This document shows positions 8,981-18,083 of a stretch of DNA of 64,000 nt, piece after piece. The DNA is from Pseudomonas sp. FP2335 (GTDB lineage: Bacteria > Pseudomonadota > Gammaproteobacteria > Pseudomonadales > Pseudomonadaceae). A program made the position numbers and the translations under genes. The notes below the pieces were generated by a model. It was given only the letters and a program-made list of their open reading frames with translations, ran no database searches and was not told the origin of the DNA. How positions within the stretch are numbered: position 1 is the first letter of the stretch; each line of letters opens with the position of its first letter. Location of the stretch: NCBI RefSeq assembly GCF_030687535.1, contig NZ_CP117437.1, positions 5,267,501 through 5,331,500 of the forward strand, given 5' to 3'.

Positions 8981-9979
8981 TTATTCGGCGGTGACCACGC
9001 TGGGTTGCCCCAGGTTGGCCAGGCGCACACTGTTCTGTACTTGCGCAACTTCGCTTGGCGAGCTGATCGGGCCCATGCGCACGCGGTGCAGGGTCTGCTG
9101 GTTACGCACGATGGAGCTGATGAAAACCGGCGCGTTGACCATGCCGCTGAGTTTCGACCTTAACAGCTCTGCCGCATCCGGGTTGGCGAAAGCGCCCACC
9201 TGCAGGTATTGCCCGCCCGCAAGCGAGGCGCCAGGCGCGGCCCGCGGTACAACCACGGTGTCCGGTGCGTGTTGCTGCGGCGGTGGCGTCCATTGTTCGA
9301 TCTTGCCGGCCGACGCGTTGACTTGCGGTTGCTGGGTGGTCGGCTCATTGAGCATCAACGGCGCCGGCTTGCCACGCTGGGCCCAGTATTGCGCCGGGTC
9401 GATGCCTTCGACCTTCACCCGCGCCGTGCCGGTTTCGGCATAGCCGAGCTTCTTCGCGGCGGCGTAGGACAGGTCGATGATGCGATCCGAATAGAACGGC
9501 CCACGGTCGTTGACCCGCAGGATCACCGTGCGGTTGTTGTCCAGGTTGGTCACCCGTACATAGCTGGGCAGCGGCAAGGTCTTGTGTGCCGCGCTCATGC
9601 CGTACAGGTCATACACTTCGCCATTGGCGGTGTTCTGGCCATGGAACTTGGTGCCGTACCAGGACGCCGTGCCCGATTGCACGTAGGTCTTGGATTCTTG
9701 CAACGGGAAGTAATTCTTGCCCAGCACGGTATACGGGTTGGCCTTGTAGGGCCCGGTGTGCAGGGTTGGCGTGGCATCCGGGATTTTCGAGACATCGACG
9801 TCCCACCACGGCGCGCCGTCTTTGTGCGCGCGGTTGATGTCCAGGCCCGGCTGGGAACGGACTACCGCCCCCCCGGACTTCTGCGCCGGACCTCGGCTGG
9901 TGGAGCAACTGACAACCAGCAAGGACAACGCGGCAAACGCCACCAGCTTGAGCGGTTTGTTGATCGGCGATACCCGCAT
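8981..9979 (-). CDS. rlpA: Septal-ring lytic transglycosylase RlpA
   Basis: Outer-membrane lipoprotein that cleaves glycan strands lacking stem peptides at the division septum. The 332-residue product has a lipoprotein signal (LLVVSC, Cys25) and a double-psi beta-barrel domain with the block GTASWYGTKFHGQNTANGE and RVNDRGPF, whose Asp is the expected catalytic residue. A SPOR domain occupies the last 75 or so residues (QYLQVGAFANPDAAELL). The ATG at 9979 overlaps the mltB stop by one base (TAATG). Confidence 0.95.
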   Translation of the reverse strand: MRVSPINKPLKLVAFAALSLLVVSCSTSRGPAQKSGGAVVRSQPGLDINRAHKDGAPWWDVDVSKIPDATPTLHTGPYKANPYTVLGKNYFPLQESKTYVQSGTASWYGTKFHGQNTANGEVYDLYGMSAAHKTLPLPSYVRVTNLDNNRTVILRVNDRGPFYSDRIIDLSYAAAKKLGYAETGTARVKVEGIDPAQYWAQRGKPAPLMLNEPTTQQPQVNASAGKIEQWTPPPQQHAPDTVVVPRAAPGASLAGGQYLQVGAFANPDAAELLRSKLSGMVNAPVFISSIVRNQQTLHRVRMGPISSPSEVAQVQNSVRLANLGQPSVVTAE

Positions 9980-10995
9980 TACTTGTTGCCCCGTGCTTGG
10001 ACCAGCATGTCTGACAGCTGATGCACGGCCATGGCGTACATCACACTGCGGTTATAACGCGTGATTGCGTAGAAATTCTTCAGGCCCATCCAGTATTCCG
10101 GGCCGTTTTCGCCCTCAAGACGGAATGCCGTGACCGGCATATCGTCAGGCAGCGCATTCTGACTCGACCAGCCCAGCGCCCGCAACTCCCCGACCGTCTT
10201 GGCCGGCTCGATGCCCTGGGTCAGGCCTTCATCGGCGCGCTCCCCACTGACATCCGCGCGGATCACCACAGGTTCGCCGGCTACCCAGCCATGGCGCTTG
10301 AAGTAGCTGGCCACGCTGCCGATGGCATCGTCCGGGTTGCTCCAGATATTGATATGCCCGTCGCCGTCAAAGTCCACTGCATAGGCGCGAAAACTGCTCG
10401 GCATGAACTGCGGCAAGCCCATCGCACCGGCGTAGGAGCCCTTGAGGGTCAACGGGTCGACCTGCTCTTCGCGGGCCAGCAGCAGGAACTCGCGCAATTC
10501 CTTGCGGAAGAATTCGGCGCGCGGCGGGTAGTCGAAGCCCAGGGTCGATAACGCGTCGATCACCCGGTAACTGCCGGTATTGCGCCCGTAAAAGGTTTCA
10601 ATGCCAATGATCGCCACGATGACCTGGGCTGGCACGCCGTATTCCTGCTCGGCGCGGGCCAGTACCGCTTCGTGCTGGCGCCAGAAGTCCACGCCCCGCG
10701 CCACACGGGCGTCGGTGAGGAACATCGGGCGATATTCCTTCCACTGCTTCACGCGTTCGGCCGGGCGGGAGATGGCGTCGAGGATCGCCTGCTTTTTCTG
10801 GGCCTCGCGAAACACGCCCATCAGCTGTTCGCCGGCAAAACCGTAGTCGCGGGTCATTTCACCGACAAATTCGGCGACCTGGGGTGAACCATCGTAGTCA
10901 CCGGCCTGCGCCTCTTGCGTTGCGCCCAGCAGGCCAATCAGGCCCATCCAGGACGCGTGCCGAGTCGCCCAGCCGCGCATTACTTGCATTGACAT
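9979..10995 (-). CDS. mltB: Lytic murein transglycosylase B (SltB1/MltB type)
   Basis: Peptidoglycan lytic transglycosylase of family GH103. The start chosen is the ATG at 10995, with AAGG five bases upstream, giving 338 residues; an earlier codon at 11025 lies inside rodA and lacks a good Shine-Dalgarno. A signal peptide is visible (WMGLIGLLGATQEAQA). The catalytic Glu is in IIGIETFYGRNTG (residue 133), with GAMGLPQFMPSSF and DFDGDGHINIW following. It stands between rodA and rlpA, linking cell-wall synthesis and cleavage in one transcription unit. Confidence 0.93.
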   Translation of the reverse strand: MSMQVMRGWATRHASWMGLIGLLGATQEAQAGDYDGSPQVAEFVGEMTRDYGFAGEQLMGVFREAQKKQAILDAISRPAERVKQWKEYRPMFLTDARVARGVDFWRQHEAVLARAEQEYGVPAQVIVAIIGIETFYGRNTGSYRVIDALSTLGFDYPPRAEFFRKELREFLLLAREEQVDPLTLKGSYAGAMGLPQFMPSSFRAYAVDFDGDGHINIWSNPDDAIGSVASYFKRHGWVAGEPVVIRADVSGERADEGLTQGIEPAKTVGELRALGWSSQNALPDDMPVTAFRLEGENGPEYWMGLKNFYAITRYNRSVMYAMAVHQLSDMLVQARGNK

Positions 10996-11006
10996 CTTCA
11001 CCTTAT

Positions 11007-12152
11007 TCAAACCTGTGCGATCCATTTGCGATGCGTATGAATCGACATCAAAACCCCAAACGCTGACAGCAATGTCACCAGCGAAGTTCCGCCGTAGCTA
11101 ATGAACGGCAACGGCACCCCAACCACCGGCAGCAGGCCACTGACCATACCGATGTTGACGAAAACGTAAACAAAAAAAGTCATGGTCAAGGCGCCGGCCA
11201 GCAGTTTGCCGAACAGCGTCTGCGCCTGGGCGGTGATCACCAGGCCGCGACCAATCAACAGCAGGTAGATCAGCAACAGCGCGCAAATGCCCACCAGGCC
11301 GAACTCTTCGCCCATCACCGCAATAATGAAGTCGGTGTGGCTTTCCGGCAGGAAGTCCAGGTGCGACTGGGTGCCGAGCAGCCAGCCCTTGCCGAACACG
11401 CCACCGGAGCCGATGGCGGCCTTCGACTGGATGATGTTCCAGCCGGTGCCCAGCGGATCGCTTTCCGGGTCGAGGAACGTGAGAATCCGCTGCTTCTGAT
11501 AGTCGTGCATAAAGAAGAACCACATGGCGATCGCCACGGGCACGGCGGCGGCCAGCACGCTGAGGATCCAGCGCCAGCGCAAGCCACCCATGAACAGCAC
11601 GAAAGCACCGCCCGCGAGAATCAGCAGCGAGGTGCCGAGGTCGGGCTGGCGCACAATCAGGATGAACGGTATGCCGATCAGGATCAGGCTGATACCCACG
11701 TGTTTGAGCTGCGGCGGCAAGGTGCGCTTGGACAGGTACCAGGCGATGGTCGCCGGCATCAGGATCTTCATGAATTCCGACGGCTGGAAGCGAATCACCC
11801 CCGGAATGTTGATCCAGCGGGTCGCGCCCATGGCGTTGTGCCCCATCACATCCACCACCACCAGCAGCAGCACACCGGCCACGTAACCGAGCGGCACCCA
11901 GCGCGCCATGAATCGCGGCTCCAGCTGGGCAATCACCACCATCGACAACAGGCCCAGGCCGAACGACGACGCTTGCTTGATCAGCAGGTCCCAGTTCTTG
12001 CCGCTGGCCGAATACAGGACAAACAGGCTGCCGGCCGCCAGGGTCAGCAGCAGGATCAGCAACGGGCCATCGATGTGCATGCGTTGCAAAAACGTCGCGC
12101 GGCGACGCATCACATCCTCGCTGGAGAGGATGCGGTCAAAATTACTCTTCAC
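11007..12152 (-). CDS. rodA: Rod-shape SEDS peptidoglycan glycosyltransferase RodA
   Basis: Polytopic inner-membrane glycosyltransferase of the elongasome that polymerises lipid II together with PBP2. It has about ten hydrophobic segments and the SEDS blocks WINIPGVIRFQPSEFMK and FVNIGMVSGLLPVVGVPLPFISYGG. The start is taken as GTG at 12152 (protein MKSNFDRILSSEDV, 381 residues), which overlaps the mrdA stop and has GAGG upstream. An ATG at 12110 (MRRRATF) is a fallback. The order mrdA-rodA is universal in rods. Confidence 0.94.
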   Translation of the reverse strand: MKSNFDRILSSEDVMRRRATFLQRMHIDGPLLILLLTLAAGSLFVLYSASGKNWDLLIKQASSFGLGLLSMVVIAQLEPRFMARWVPLGYVAGVLLLVVVDVMGHNAMGATRWINIPGVIRFQPSEFMKILMPATIAWYLSKRTLPPQLKHVGISLILIGIPFILIVRQPDLGTSLLILAGGAFVLFMGGLRWRWILSVLAAAVPVAIAMWFFFMHDYQKQRILTFLDPESDPLGTGWNIIQSKAAIGSGGVFGKGWLLGTQSHLDFLPESHTDFIIAVMGEEFGLVGICALLLIYLLLIGRGLVITAQAQTLFGKLLAGALTMTFFVYVFVNIGMVSGLLPVVGVPLPFISYGGTSLVTLLSAFGVLMSIHTHRKWIAQV

Positions 12153-14040
12153 TGGCCGTAACCTCGGTGCTTGAAGGGGGGCCGCCATATTCGGGCTTGA
12201 GCCTGCCGTCGTCGGCCAACAGCCAGGCGTCCATCACTTGGCGCACCACGGGGGCGGCGACACCGGAGCCGGACTCGCCGTTCTCGACCATCACCGCGAC
12301 CACGATCTTCGGATCGTCCGCCGGCGCGAAGCCGACAAACAAGGCGTGGTCACGGTGGCGCTCCTGGACCTTGGAGCGGTCATATTTCTCGCCCTGCTTG
12401 ATCGCGACCACCTGGGCCGTACCACTCTTGCCGGCGATGCGGTATTGCGCGCCAATCGCCGCCTTGCGCGCGGTGCCACGGGCGCCGTGCATCACTTGCT
12501 GCATGCCGTGGTTGACCTTGGTCCAGTCGGACGGGTCGCGCAGCACGATGTCGGCAATCGGGTTTTCGTCCACCGGTTTCTCGCCTTCGATGGTCTTGGC
12601 CAGGTGCGGACGGTTCCAGATGCCTTTGTTGGCCACCAGCGCGGTGGCCTGGGCCAGTTGCAACGGCGTGGCCTGCATGTAGCCCTGGCCGATCCCGAGG
12701 ATCAGGGTTTCGCCGGGGAACCAGGCCTGGCGGCGGGTCGCGCGCTTCCATTCCCGCGACGGCATCAGGCCAGGGGATTCTTCGAACATGTCCAGGGAGA
12801 CTTTCTGGCCAAGGCCGAACTTGCCCATGTAGGCAGAGAGGCGGTCGATCCCCAGCTTGTGGGCCAGGTCGTAAAAATAGGTGTCGTTGGAGCGCATGAT
12901 CGCGGTGTCCAAATCGACATAGCCGTCACCGGTACGGTTCCAGTTGCGGTATTTGTGATCGTAGTTGGGCAGCATGTAGTAGCCCGGGTCGAACACCCGG
13001 CTGGAGGCCGTGACCACGCCCGCGTCGAGCCCGGCAATCGCCACTGCCGGCTTGATCGTCGAGCCCGGTGGATACAGGCCGCGCAACACGCGGTTGAACA
13101 GCGGCCGGTCGATCGAATCGCGCAACTCGGCATACGCCTTGAAGCTGATACCAGTGACAAACAGGTTGGGGTCGAAACTCGGCTGGCTGACCATCGCCAG
13201 CACTTCGCCCGTTGCCGGGTCCAGCGCCACGACGGCACCACGCCGCCCGCCCAGGGCCATCTCCGCCGCTTCCTGCAGCTTGATGTCCAGGCTCAGCACG
13301 ATGTCCTTGCCCGGCACCGGGTCGGTGCGCTTGAGCACCCGCAGCACACGGCCACGGGCATTGGTCTCGACTTCCTCGTAACCCACCTGGCCGTGCAGTT
13401 CCGGCTCGTAGAAACGCTCGATGCCGGTCTTGCCGATATGGTGGGTGCCGCTGTAGTTGACCGGATCGAGGCTTTTCAGCTCTTTCTCGTTGATCCGCCC
13501 CATGTAGCCGACGGAGTGGGCAAAGTGCGGCCCTTGCGGGTAATGCCGTACCAACTGCGCCACCACTTCCACACCTGGCAAACGGAACTGGTTCACCGCG
13601 ATCCGGGCGATCTGTTCTTCAGTCAACTCAAACAGGATCGGCACCGGCTCAAATGGCCGGCGCCCCTGCTTCATGCGCTTTTCGAAGACCACCCGGTCTT
13701 CCGGGGTCAGTTGCAGCACTTCGACGATCACATCGAGGACCTGCTGCCAGTCGCCGGAGCGCTCGCGGGTCATGCTCAGGCTGAAGCTGGGCCGGTTGTC
13801 CGCGACCACCACGCCATTGCGGTCGAAGATCAGCCCGCGGGTCGGTGGAATCGGCTGCACATGCACCCGGTTGTTTTCCGACAGCGTGGAGTGATAGTCG
13901 TACTGGATCACTTGCAAAAAATACAGGCGCGCGATCAGCACGCCGATCAACCCCACCACCAGAAACGCACCAAACACCACGCGAGCGCGTACCAGACGTG
14001 CGTCTTTCTCGTGGTCCTTGATGCGGATCGGCTGGGTCAT
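12142..14040 (-). CDS. mrdA: Penicillin-binding protein 2
   Basis: Elongasome transpeptidase (class B PBP) that cross-links new peptidoglycan with RodA. The product is 632 residues with one N-terminal membrane helix (about 20-45), a dimerisation/pedestal domain and a transpeptidase domain. Active-site motifs are STIK (Ser327), SND in MRSNDTYFYD and KSGT in AGKSGTAQVV. The C-terminus ends EVTASEE. The 3' end overlaps the rodA start by 11 bases, indicating coupled translation. Confidence 0.97.
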   Translation of the reverse strand: MTQPIRIKDHEKDARLVRARVVFGAFLVVGLIGVLIARLYFLQVIQYDYHSTLSENNRVHVQPIPPTRGLIFDRNGVVVADNRPSFSLSMTRERSGDWQQVLDVIVEVLQLTPEDRVVFEKRMKQGRRPFEPVPILFELTEEQIARIAVNQFRLPGVEVVAQLVRHYPQGPHFAHSVGYMGRINEKELKSLDPVNYSGTHHIGKTGIERFYEPELHGQVGYEEVETNARGRVLRVLKRTDPVPGKDIVLSLDIKLQEAAEMALGGRRGAVVALDPATGEVLAMVSQPSFDPNLFVTGISFKAYAELRDSIDRPLFNRVLRGLYPPGSTIKPAVAIAGLDAGVVTASSRVFDPGYYMLPNYDHKYRNWNRTGDGYVDLDTAIMRSNDTYFYDLAHKLGIDRLSAYMGKFGLGQKVSLDMFEESPGLMPSREWKRATRRQAWFPGETLILGIGQGYMQATPLQLAQATALVANKGIWNRPHLAKTIEGEKPVDENPIADIVLRDPSDWTKVNHGMQQVMHGARGTARKAAIGAQYRIAGKSGTAQVVAIKQGEKYDRSKVQERHRDHALFVGFAPADDPKIVVAVMVENGESGSGVAAPVVRQVMDAWLLADDGRLKPEYGGPPSSTEVTASEE

Positions 14041-14055
14041 CGGGAGGGGCGCAGG

Positions 14056-14523
14056 CTATTTGTGATAAGGGTGCCCGGACAGGACTGTCCAGGCGCGATA
14101 CAGCTGTTCACCGATCAGAATCCTTACCAACGGGTGCGGCAACGTGAGCGCCGACAGCGACCAGCGCTGGTCCGCCCGCGCACAGACTTCCGGCGCCAGC
14201 CCCTCGGGGCCACCGACCATGAAGTTGACCGTGCGCGAATCCAGGCGCCAGCGATCCAGTTCCACCGCCAACTGCTCGGTGCTCCAGGGTTTGCCGTGCA
14301 CCTCGAGGGTGACGATGCGCTCGTTGGGGCCGACCTTGGCCAACATGGCTTCGCCTTCCTGACGGATAAAGCGCGCCACATCGGCATTCTTGCCCCGGGT
14401 ATTGAGCGGTATCTCCACCAGTTCCAGCGACAGCTCGGCGGGCAGACGCTTGGCATACTCGTGCCAGCCTTCTTCTACCCACTTGGGCATGCGTGAACCG
14501 ACAGCAATCAGACGCAGGCGCAC
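14056..14523 (-). CDS. rlmH: 23S rRNA pseudouridine-1915 N3-methyltransferase
   Basis: SPOUT-class methyltransferase acting on pseudouridine 1915 in helix 69 of 23S rRNA on assembled ribosomes. The 155-residue protein has the family start [19 protein letters not shown], the SAM-binding GGPEGLA block in the trefoil knot and the C-terminal [18 protein letters not shown] block ending GHPYHK. It lies 9 bases after rsfS and 15 bases before mrdA. Confidence 0.97.
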
Positions 14524-14532
14524 AGCCGTTCC

Positions 14533-15027
14533 TTATTCCTGGTCTTTGTTCAGCTTGTCGAAGTGCGCGTGGCCCACTTCCGGGCTGTGGTGCTTGCCAT
14601 CGGCGGCACGGCTCTGCTCGGCGCCTTTCCACAGACGCTCGAGGTCGTAGAACTGACGGGCGTTGGAAGTCATCATGTGAACGATTACGTCGTCCATGTC
14701 CAGCAGGACCCAGTCGCTGTCGCCCTTGCCTTCTTCACCCAGCGGCTTGACGCCTTGGGCTTTGACGGCTTCGCGGACTTTATCGAGCATCGCGCCGATC
14801 TGACGGTTCGACGTACCGGTGGCGATGATCATGAAGTCGGTGATGCTTTGCTTGTCACGCACGTCCAGCACCTGGATGTCCTGGGCCTTGACGTCTTCCA
14901 GGGCCGCCACGGCGACTTTGACCAGCTCTTCGCCAGCCAGCTCTGGGCCAACGTGGGCTTCAACCGGCAGCGGGGCGCTTTTGAAGGTGCCTTTGCGCTT
15001 AACTTTGCTTACGTCTTTGTTCGTCAT
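14533..15027 (-). CDS. rsfS: Ribosome silencing factor RsfS
   Basis: Binds uL14 on the 50S subunit and blocks subunit joining during starvation. The start at 15027 gives 164 residues (MTNKDVSKVKRKG); an earlier codon at 15090 adds a stretch of no family character. The RsfS/Iojap core runs from ELVKVAVAALEDVKAQDIQV through SITDFMIIATGTSNRQ to the DWVLLDMDDVIVHMM block. A basic N-terminal extension of about 35 residues and a hydrophilic tail are extra. It lies downstream of nadD, as is usual. Confidence 0.94.
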   Translation of the reverse strand: MTNKDVSKVKRKGTFKSAPLPVEAHVGPELAGEELVKVAVAALEDVKAQDIQVLDVRDKQSITDFMIIATGTSNRQIGAMLDKVREAVKAQGVKPLGEEGKGDSDWVLLDMDDVIVHMMTSNARQFYDLERLWKGAEQSRAADGKHHSPEVGHAHFDKLNKDQE

Positions 15028-15096
15028 ATAAAACTCGTTTTGCTCGTATGTTCGGGTGCTCGCTGTACGACTGTTCGTACGTTCAAGCACGCCTTT

Positions 15097-15741
15097 TCAG
15101 TTCGACGCACGGTAAAGCCCGTGCGCATCGATGTAGGCCAGGACCGCGTCAGGCACCAGGAAACGTACCGACTTACCGCTGGCCAGCAGTTGACGGATCT
15201 GGGTGGCGGACACCGCAAGCGGGGTCTGCCAGACGAATGCAATATTCCCGTTCGGCCCGGTCAGGGCCAAGGGGTCACTTACCGACCGCGCGGCCAGCAG
15301 GTTGCGCAAGGCATCCGGCGGTTCGCTGTCGGCATCCGGGCGTTGCAGAACCAGGATGTGGCAATGCTGGAGGAGTTCCTCCCAGCGATGCCAAGAGGGC
15401 AGGCCGCAAAAAGCGTCCCAGCCCAGAAGCAAAAACAACTGGTCATCGGCGGCCAGTTCGGCGCGCATCAGCTCCAGGGTGTCAACAGTGTAGGACGGTT
15501 TATCGCGCTTGAGCTCACGGTCGTCCACCACCAGCGGCGCGATGCCTTCAACGGCAAGGCGCACCATTTCCAGGCGCTGCTGCGGCGACACCTGCGGTGT
15601 ATCGCGGTGCGGCGGCCGGAAATTGGGGATCAGGCGCAACTCATCCAGCGCGAGGGCATCCGCGACTTCCAGGGCACTGCGCAAATGGCCGATGTGCACG
15701 GGGTCGAAAGTACCGCCGAGCAGCCCGATGCGTTTAGCCAT
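15097..15741 (-). CDS. nadD: Nicotinate-nucleotide adenylyltransferase
   Basis: Makes deamido-NAD from nicotinate mononucleotide and ATP, the branch step of NAD synthesis. The 214-residue product has the nucleotidyltransferase block [18 protein letters not shown] (a [11 protein letters not shown] motif) and the later [21 protein letters not shown] block with an ISSTxxR-like ATP motif. The ATG at 15741 shares one base with the proA TGA (TGATG), which decides it over a TTG one codon earlier. Confidence 0.96.
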   Translation of the reverse strand: MAKRIGLLGGTFDPVHIGHLRSALEVADALALDELRLIPNFRPPHRDTPQVSPQQRLEMVRLAVEGIAPLVVDDRELKRDKPSYTVDTLELMRAELAADDQLFLLLGWDAFCGLPSWHRWEELLQHCHILVLQRPDADSEPPDALRNLLAARSVSDPLALTGPNGNIAFVWQTPLAVSATQIRQLLASGKSVRFLVPDAVLAYIDAHGLYRASN

Positions 15742-17006
15742 CAAGTGCGCACATGACCGTCGCCGAACACCACGTACTTCTCGCTGGTCAGGCCTTCGAG
15801 GCCAACCGGGCCGCGGGCGTGGAGCTTGTCGGTGGAAATACCGATCTCGGCGCCCAGGCCATACTCGAAGCCGTCGGCAAAACGCGTCGAGGCGTTGATC
15901 ATCACCGAAGCGGAGTCCACTTCGTTGAGGAAACGCCGCGCATCGCTGAAATGCTCGGAGACGATCGCGTCGGTGTGCTTGGAGCCATAGGTGTTGATGT
16001 GCTCGATGGCCTCGTCCAGGTCATCGACGATCTTGATCGACAGGATCGGCGCAGTGTATTCGGTGTACCAGTCCAGCTCGGTCGCCTCGATCACGTCCGC
16101 GCCGAGCAGCGCGCGGGTACGCTCGCAACCACGCAATTCCACACCTTTATCCCGGTAGATGGCAGCCAGCGGCGGCAGCACGCGCTCGGCAATGCCGGCG
16201 TGCACCAGCAGGGTTTCCATGGTGTTGCACGGGGCGTAGCGGTGGGTCTTGGCGTTGTCGGCGATGCGGATCGCCTTGTCGATGTCGGCAGCGATGTCGA
16301 TGTACACGTGGCACACTCCGTCCAGGTGCTTGATCACCGGCACCTTGGCATCACGGCTGACGCGCTCGATCAGGCTCTTGCCACCGCGCGGCACGATCAC
16401 GTCGACGAATTCCGGCATGGTGATCAACGCGCCAACGGCGGCGCGGTCGGTGGTTTCCACCACTTGCACCACTTCGGCCGGCAATTCGGCCACGGCCAGG
16501 CCCTGCTGGATGCACGTAGCAATGGCGCGATTGGAGTTGATGGCTTCGGAGCCGCCACGCAGGATAGTGGCGTTGCCGGACTTGAGGCACAGGCTCGCGG
16601 CGTCGATGGTCACATTCGGACGCGACTCATAGATGATGCCGATCACGCCCAGGGGCACGCGCATCTTGCCAACCTGGATGCCGGACGGCAGGTAGCGCAT
16701 ATCGCGGATTTCACCGATGGGGTCAGGCAGCTTGGCCACCTGACGCAGGCCTTCGATCATGTCGTCGATACGTGCCGGGGTCAGCGCCAGGCGGTCCAGC
16801 AGTGCCGGCTCCAGGCCATTGGCGCGGCCGTTGGCCAGGTCCAGTTCGTTGGCGGCGCTGAGCTCGGAGCGCGAGGCATCCAGAGCGTCGGCGGCCGCCA
16901 GCAGGGCGCGATTCTTCTGCGCAGTGCTCGCACGGGCGATCAACCGCGAGGCCTGACGGGCAGCGCGACCCAGGCGGGTCATGTAGTCAAGAACGGACTC
17001 AGTCAT
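15741..17006 (-). CDS. proA: Gamma-glutamyl phosphate reductase
   Basis: NADPH-dependent reduction of gamma-glutamyl phosphate to glutamate semialdehyde in proline synthesis. The 421-residue protein belongs to the aldehyde dehydrogenase superfamily, with blocks [33 protein letters not shown] and the catalytic-Cys region [13 protein letters not shown]. It heads a - strand run proA-nadD-rsfS-rlmH-mrdA-rodA-mltB-rlpA-dacA. Its promoter should lie in the 175-base divergent gap shared with mpg. Confidence 0.97.
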   Translation of the reverse strand: MTESVLDYMTRLGRAARQASRLIARASTAQKNRALLAAADALDASRSELSAANELDLANGRANGLEPALLDRLALTPARIDDMIEGLRQVAKLPDPIGEIRDMRYLPSGIQVGKMRVPLGVIGIIYESRPNVTIDAASLCLKSGNATILRGGSEAINSNRAIATCIQQGLAVAELPAEVVQVVETTDRAAVGALITMPEFVDVIVPRGGKSLIERVSRDAKVPVIKHLDGVCHVYIDIAADIDKAIRIADNAKTHRYAPCNTMETLLVHAGIAERVLPPLAAIYRDKGVELRGCERTRALLGADVIEATELDWYTEYTAPILSIKIVDDLDEAIEHINTYGSKHTDAIVSEHFSDARRFLNEVDSASVMINASTRFADGFEYGLGAEIGISTDKLHARGPVGLEGLTSEKYVVFGDGHVRT

Positions 17007-17181
17007 AGTCAGGGAGTCTTGGCAGGGAGGAAAGCGGCAGATTATAGCTGTGACGCCGCTCGACTGACAGCGGTGAGGGGCGGATGGTCGAAATGAACTG
17101 TAAAAACCTGGGGTTCAGCGGTAATTAAGGCGGGAGTTGTTACTATTCCATCACTTTTAGCCGTATCAACCCCTGACCGCC

Positions 17182-17865
17182 ATGCCCAATTCAGCCACCC
17201 AACGCCCCGCCAGCGCCCTGCCCGACAGCTTCTTCGACCGTGACGCGCAGATTCTCGCGCGGGAATTGCTCGGAAAAGTCATACGTCATCGTGTCGGTGA
17301 AATCTGGCTTTCGGCGCGAATTATCGAAACCGAAGCCTATTACGTGGCCGAAAAAGGCAGCCACGCCTCACTCGGCTACACAGAAAAGCGTAAGGCTTTG
17401 TTTCTGGACGGTGGGCACATCTACATGTACTACGCCCGTGGCGGTGATTCGCTGAACTTCAGCGCCCAGGGGCCGGGCAATGCCGTGCTGATAAAGTCGG
17501 CTTATCCATGGGTCGATGAACTGTCCGGGCCAGCGAGCCTGGCGCAGATGCTGCTGAACAACCCCGATGCCAATGGCAGCCCGCGCGCCGCGCAAAAGCT
17601 GTGTGCGGGCCAGACGCTGTTGTGCAAGGCGCTGGGATTGAAGGTGCCGATGTGGGATGCCAAGCGCTTCGACCCGCAGAATCTCTACGTTGAAGACGTA
17701 GGCCAGGTGCCGACGCAGACCATCCAGACCACCCGCCTGGGCATCCCCAGCGGCCGCGACGAGCACCTGATGTATCGCTTCGTCGATGCTGGCTACGCGC
17801 CTTACTGCACACGGAACCCGCTGCGCAGGGGCCAGGTCGAAGGTCGCGATTATTTTTTGATGTGA
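17182..17865 (+). CDS. mpg: 3-methyladenine DNA glycosylase (AAG/MPG family)
   Basis: Excises alkylated purines in base-excision repair. The 227-residue protein has the family blocks FFDRDAQILARELLGKV, IIETEAYYVAEKGSHAS (Glu51 is the expected catalytic residue) and GGHIYMYYARGGDSLNFSAQ. The C-terminus RNPLRRGQVEGRDYFLM is typical. It is a single gene divergent from proA and followed by a REP pair. Its place after the proA cluster matches PA4010 in PAO1, from memory. Confidence 0.92.
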   Translation: MPNSATQRPASALPDSFFDRDAQILARELLGKVIRHRVGEIWLSARIIETEAYYVAEKGSHASLGYTEKRKALFLDGGHIYMYYARGGDSLNFSAQGPGNAVLIKSAYPWVDELSGPASLAQMLLNNPDANGSPRAAQKLCAGQTLLCKALGLKVPMWDAKRFDPQNLYVEDVGQVPTQTIQTTRLGIPSGRDEHLMYRFVDAGYAPYCTRNPLRRGQVEGRDYFLM

Positions 17866-17920
17866 ACTGATTGGCCAGTTATGCCTGCTGAACATCAATT
17901 CGCAGGCACAGCAGACCCTA

Positions 17921-18010
17921 TGTTGGAGCGGGCTTGCTCGCGAAAGCGGTGGCTCAGTCACCGATTTTATCAACCGATACACCGCTTTCGCGAGCAAGCC
18001 CGCTCCCACA
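17921..18010. repeat. Inverted REP pair (TTGCTCGCGAA subtype)
   Basis: Arms TGTTGGAGCGGGCTTGCTCG (from 17921) and the inverse ending TCCCACA (18010) flank about 35 bases. Both share the GCGAAAGCGGTG extension. It sits after mpg. Confidence 0.9.
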
Positions 18011-18083
18011 GTTTGATCTTCAGTGTTTCGGGCTACGCATTACCAAGCGCGCAAGCTGAATAGAATAGATGGAGTGGACTTGT

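Noticed and set aside
12238..14496. A 752-codon open frame on the + strand opposite mrdA and rlmH.
   Set aside because: It is the complement of strongly conserved genes in GC-rich DNA; its translation is His/Gln/Arg-rich without motifs or a ribosome-binding site.
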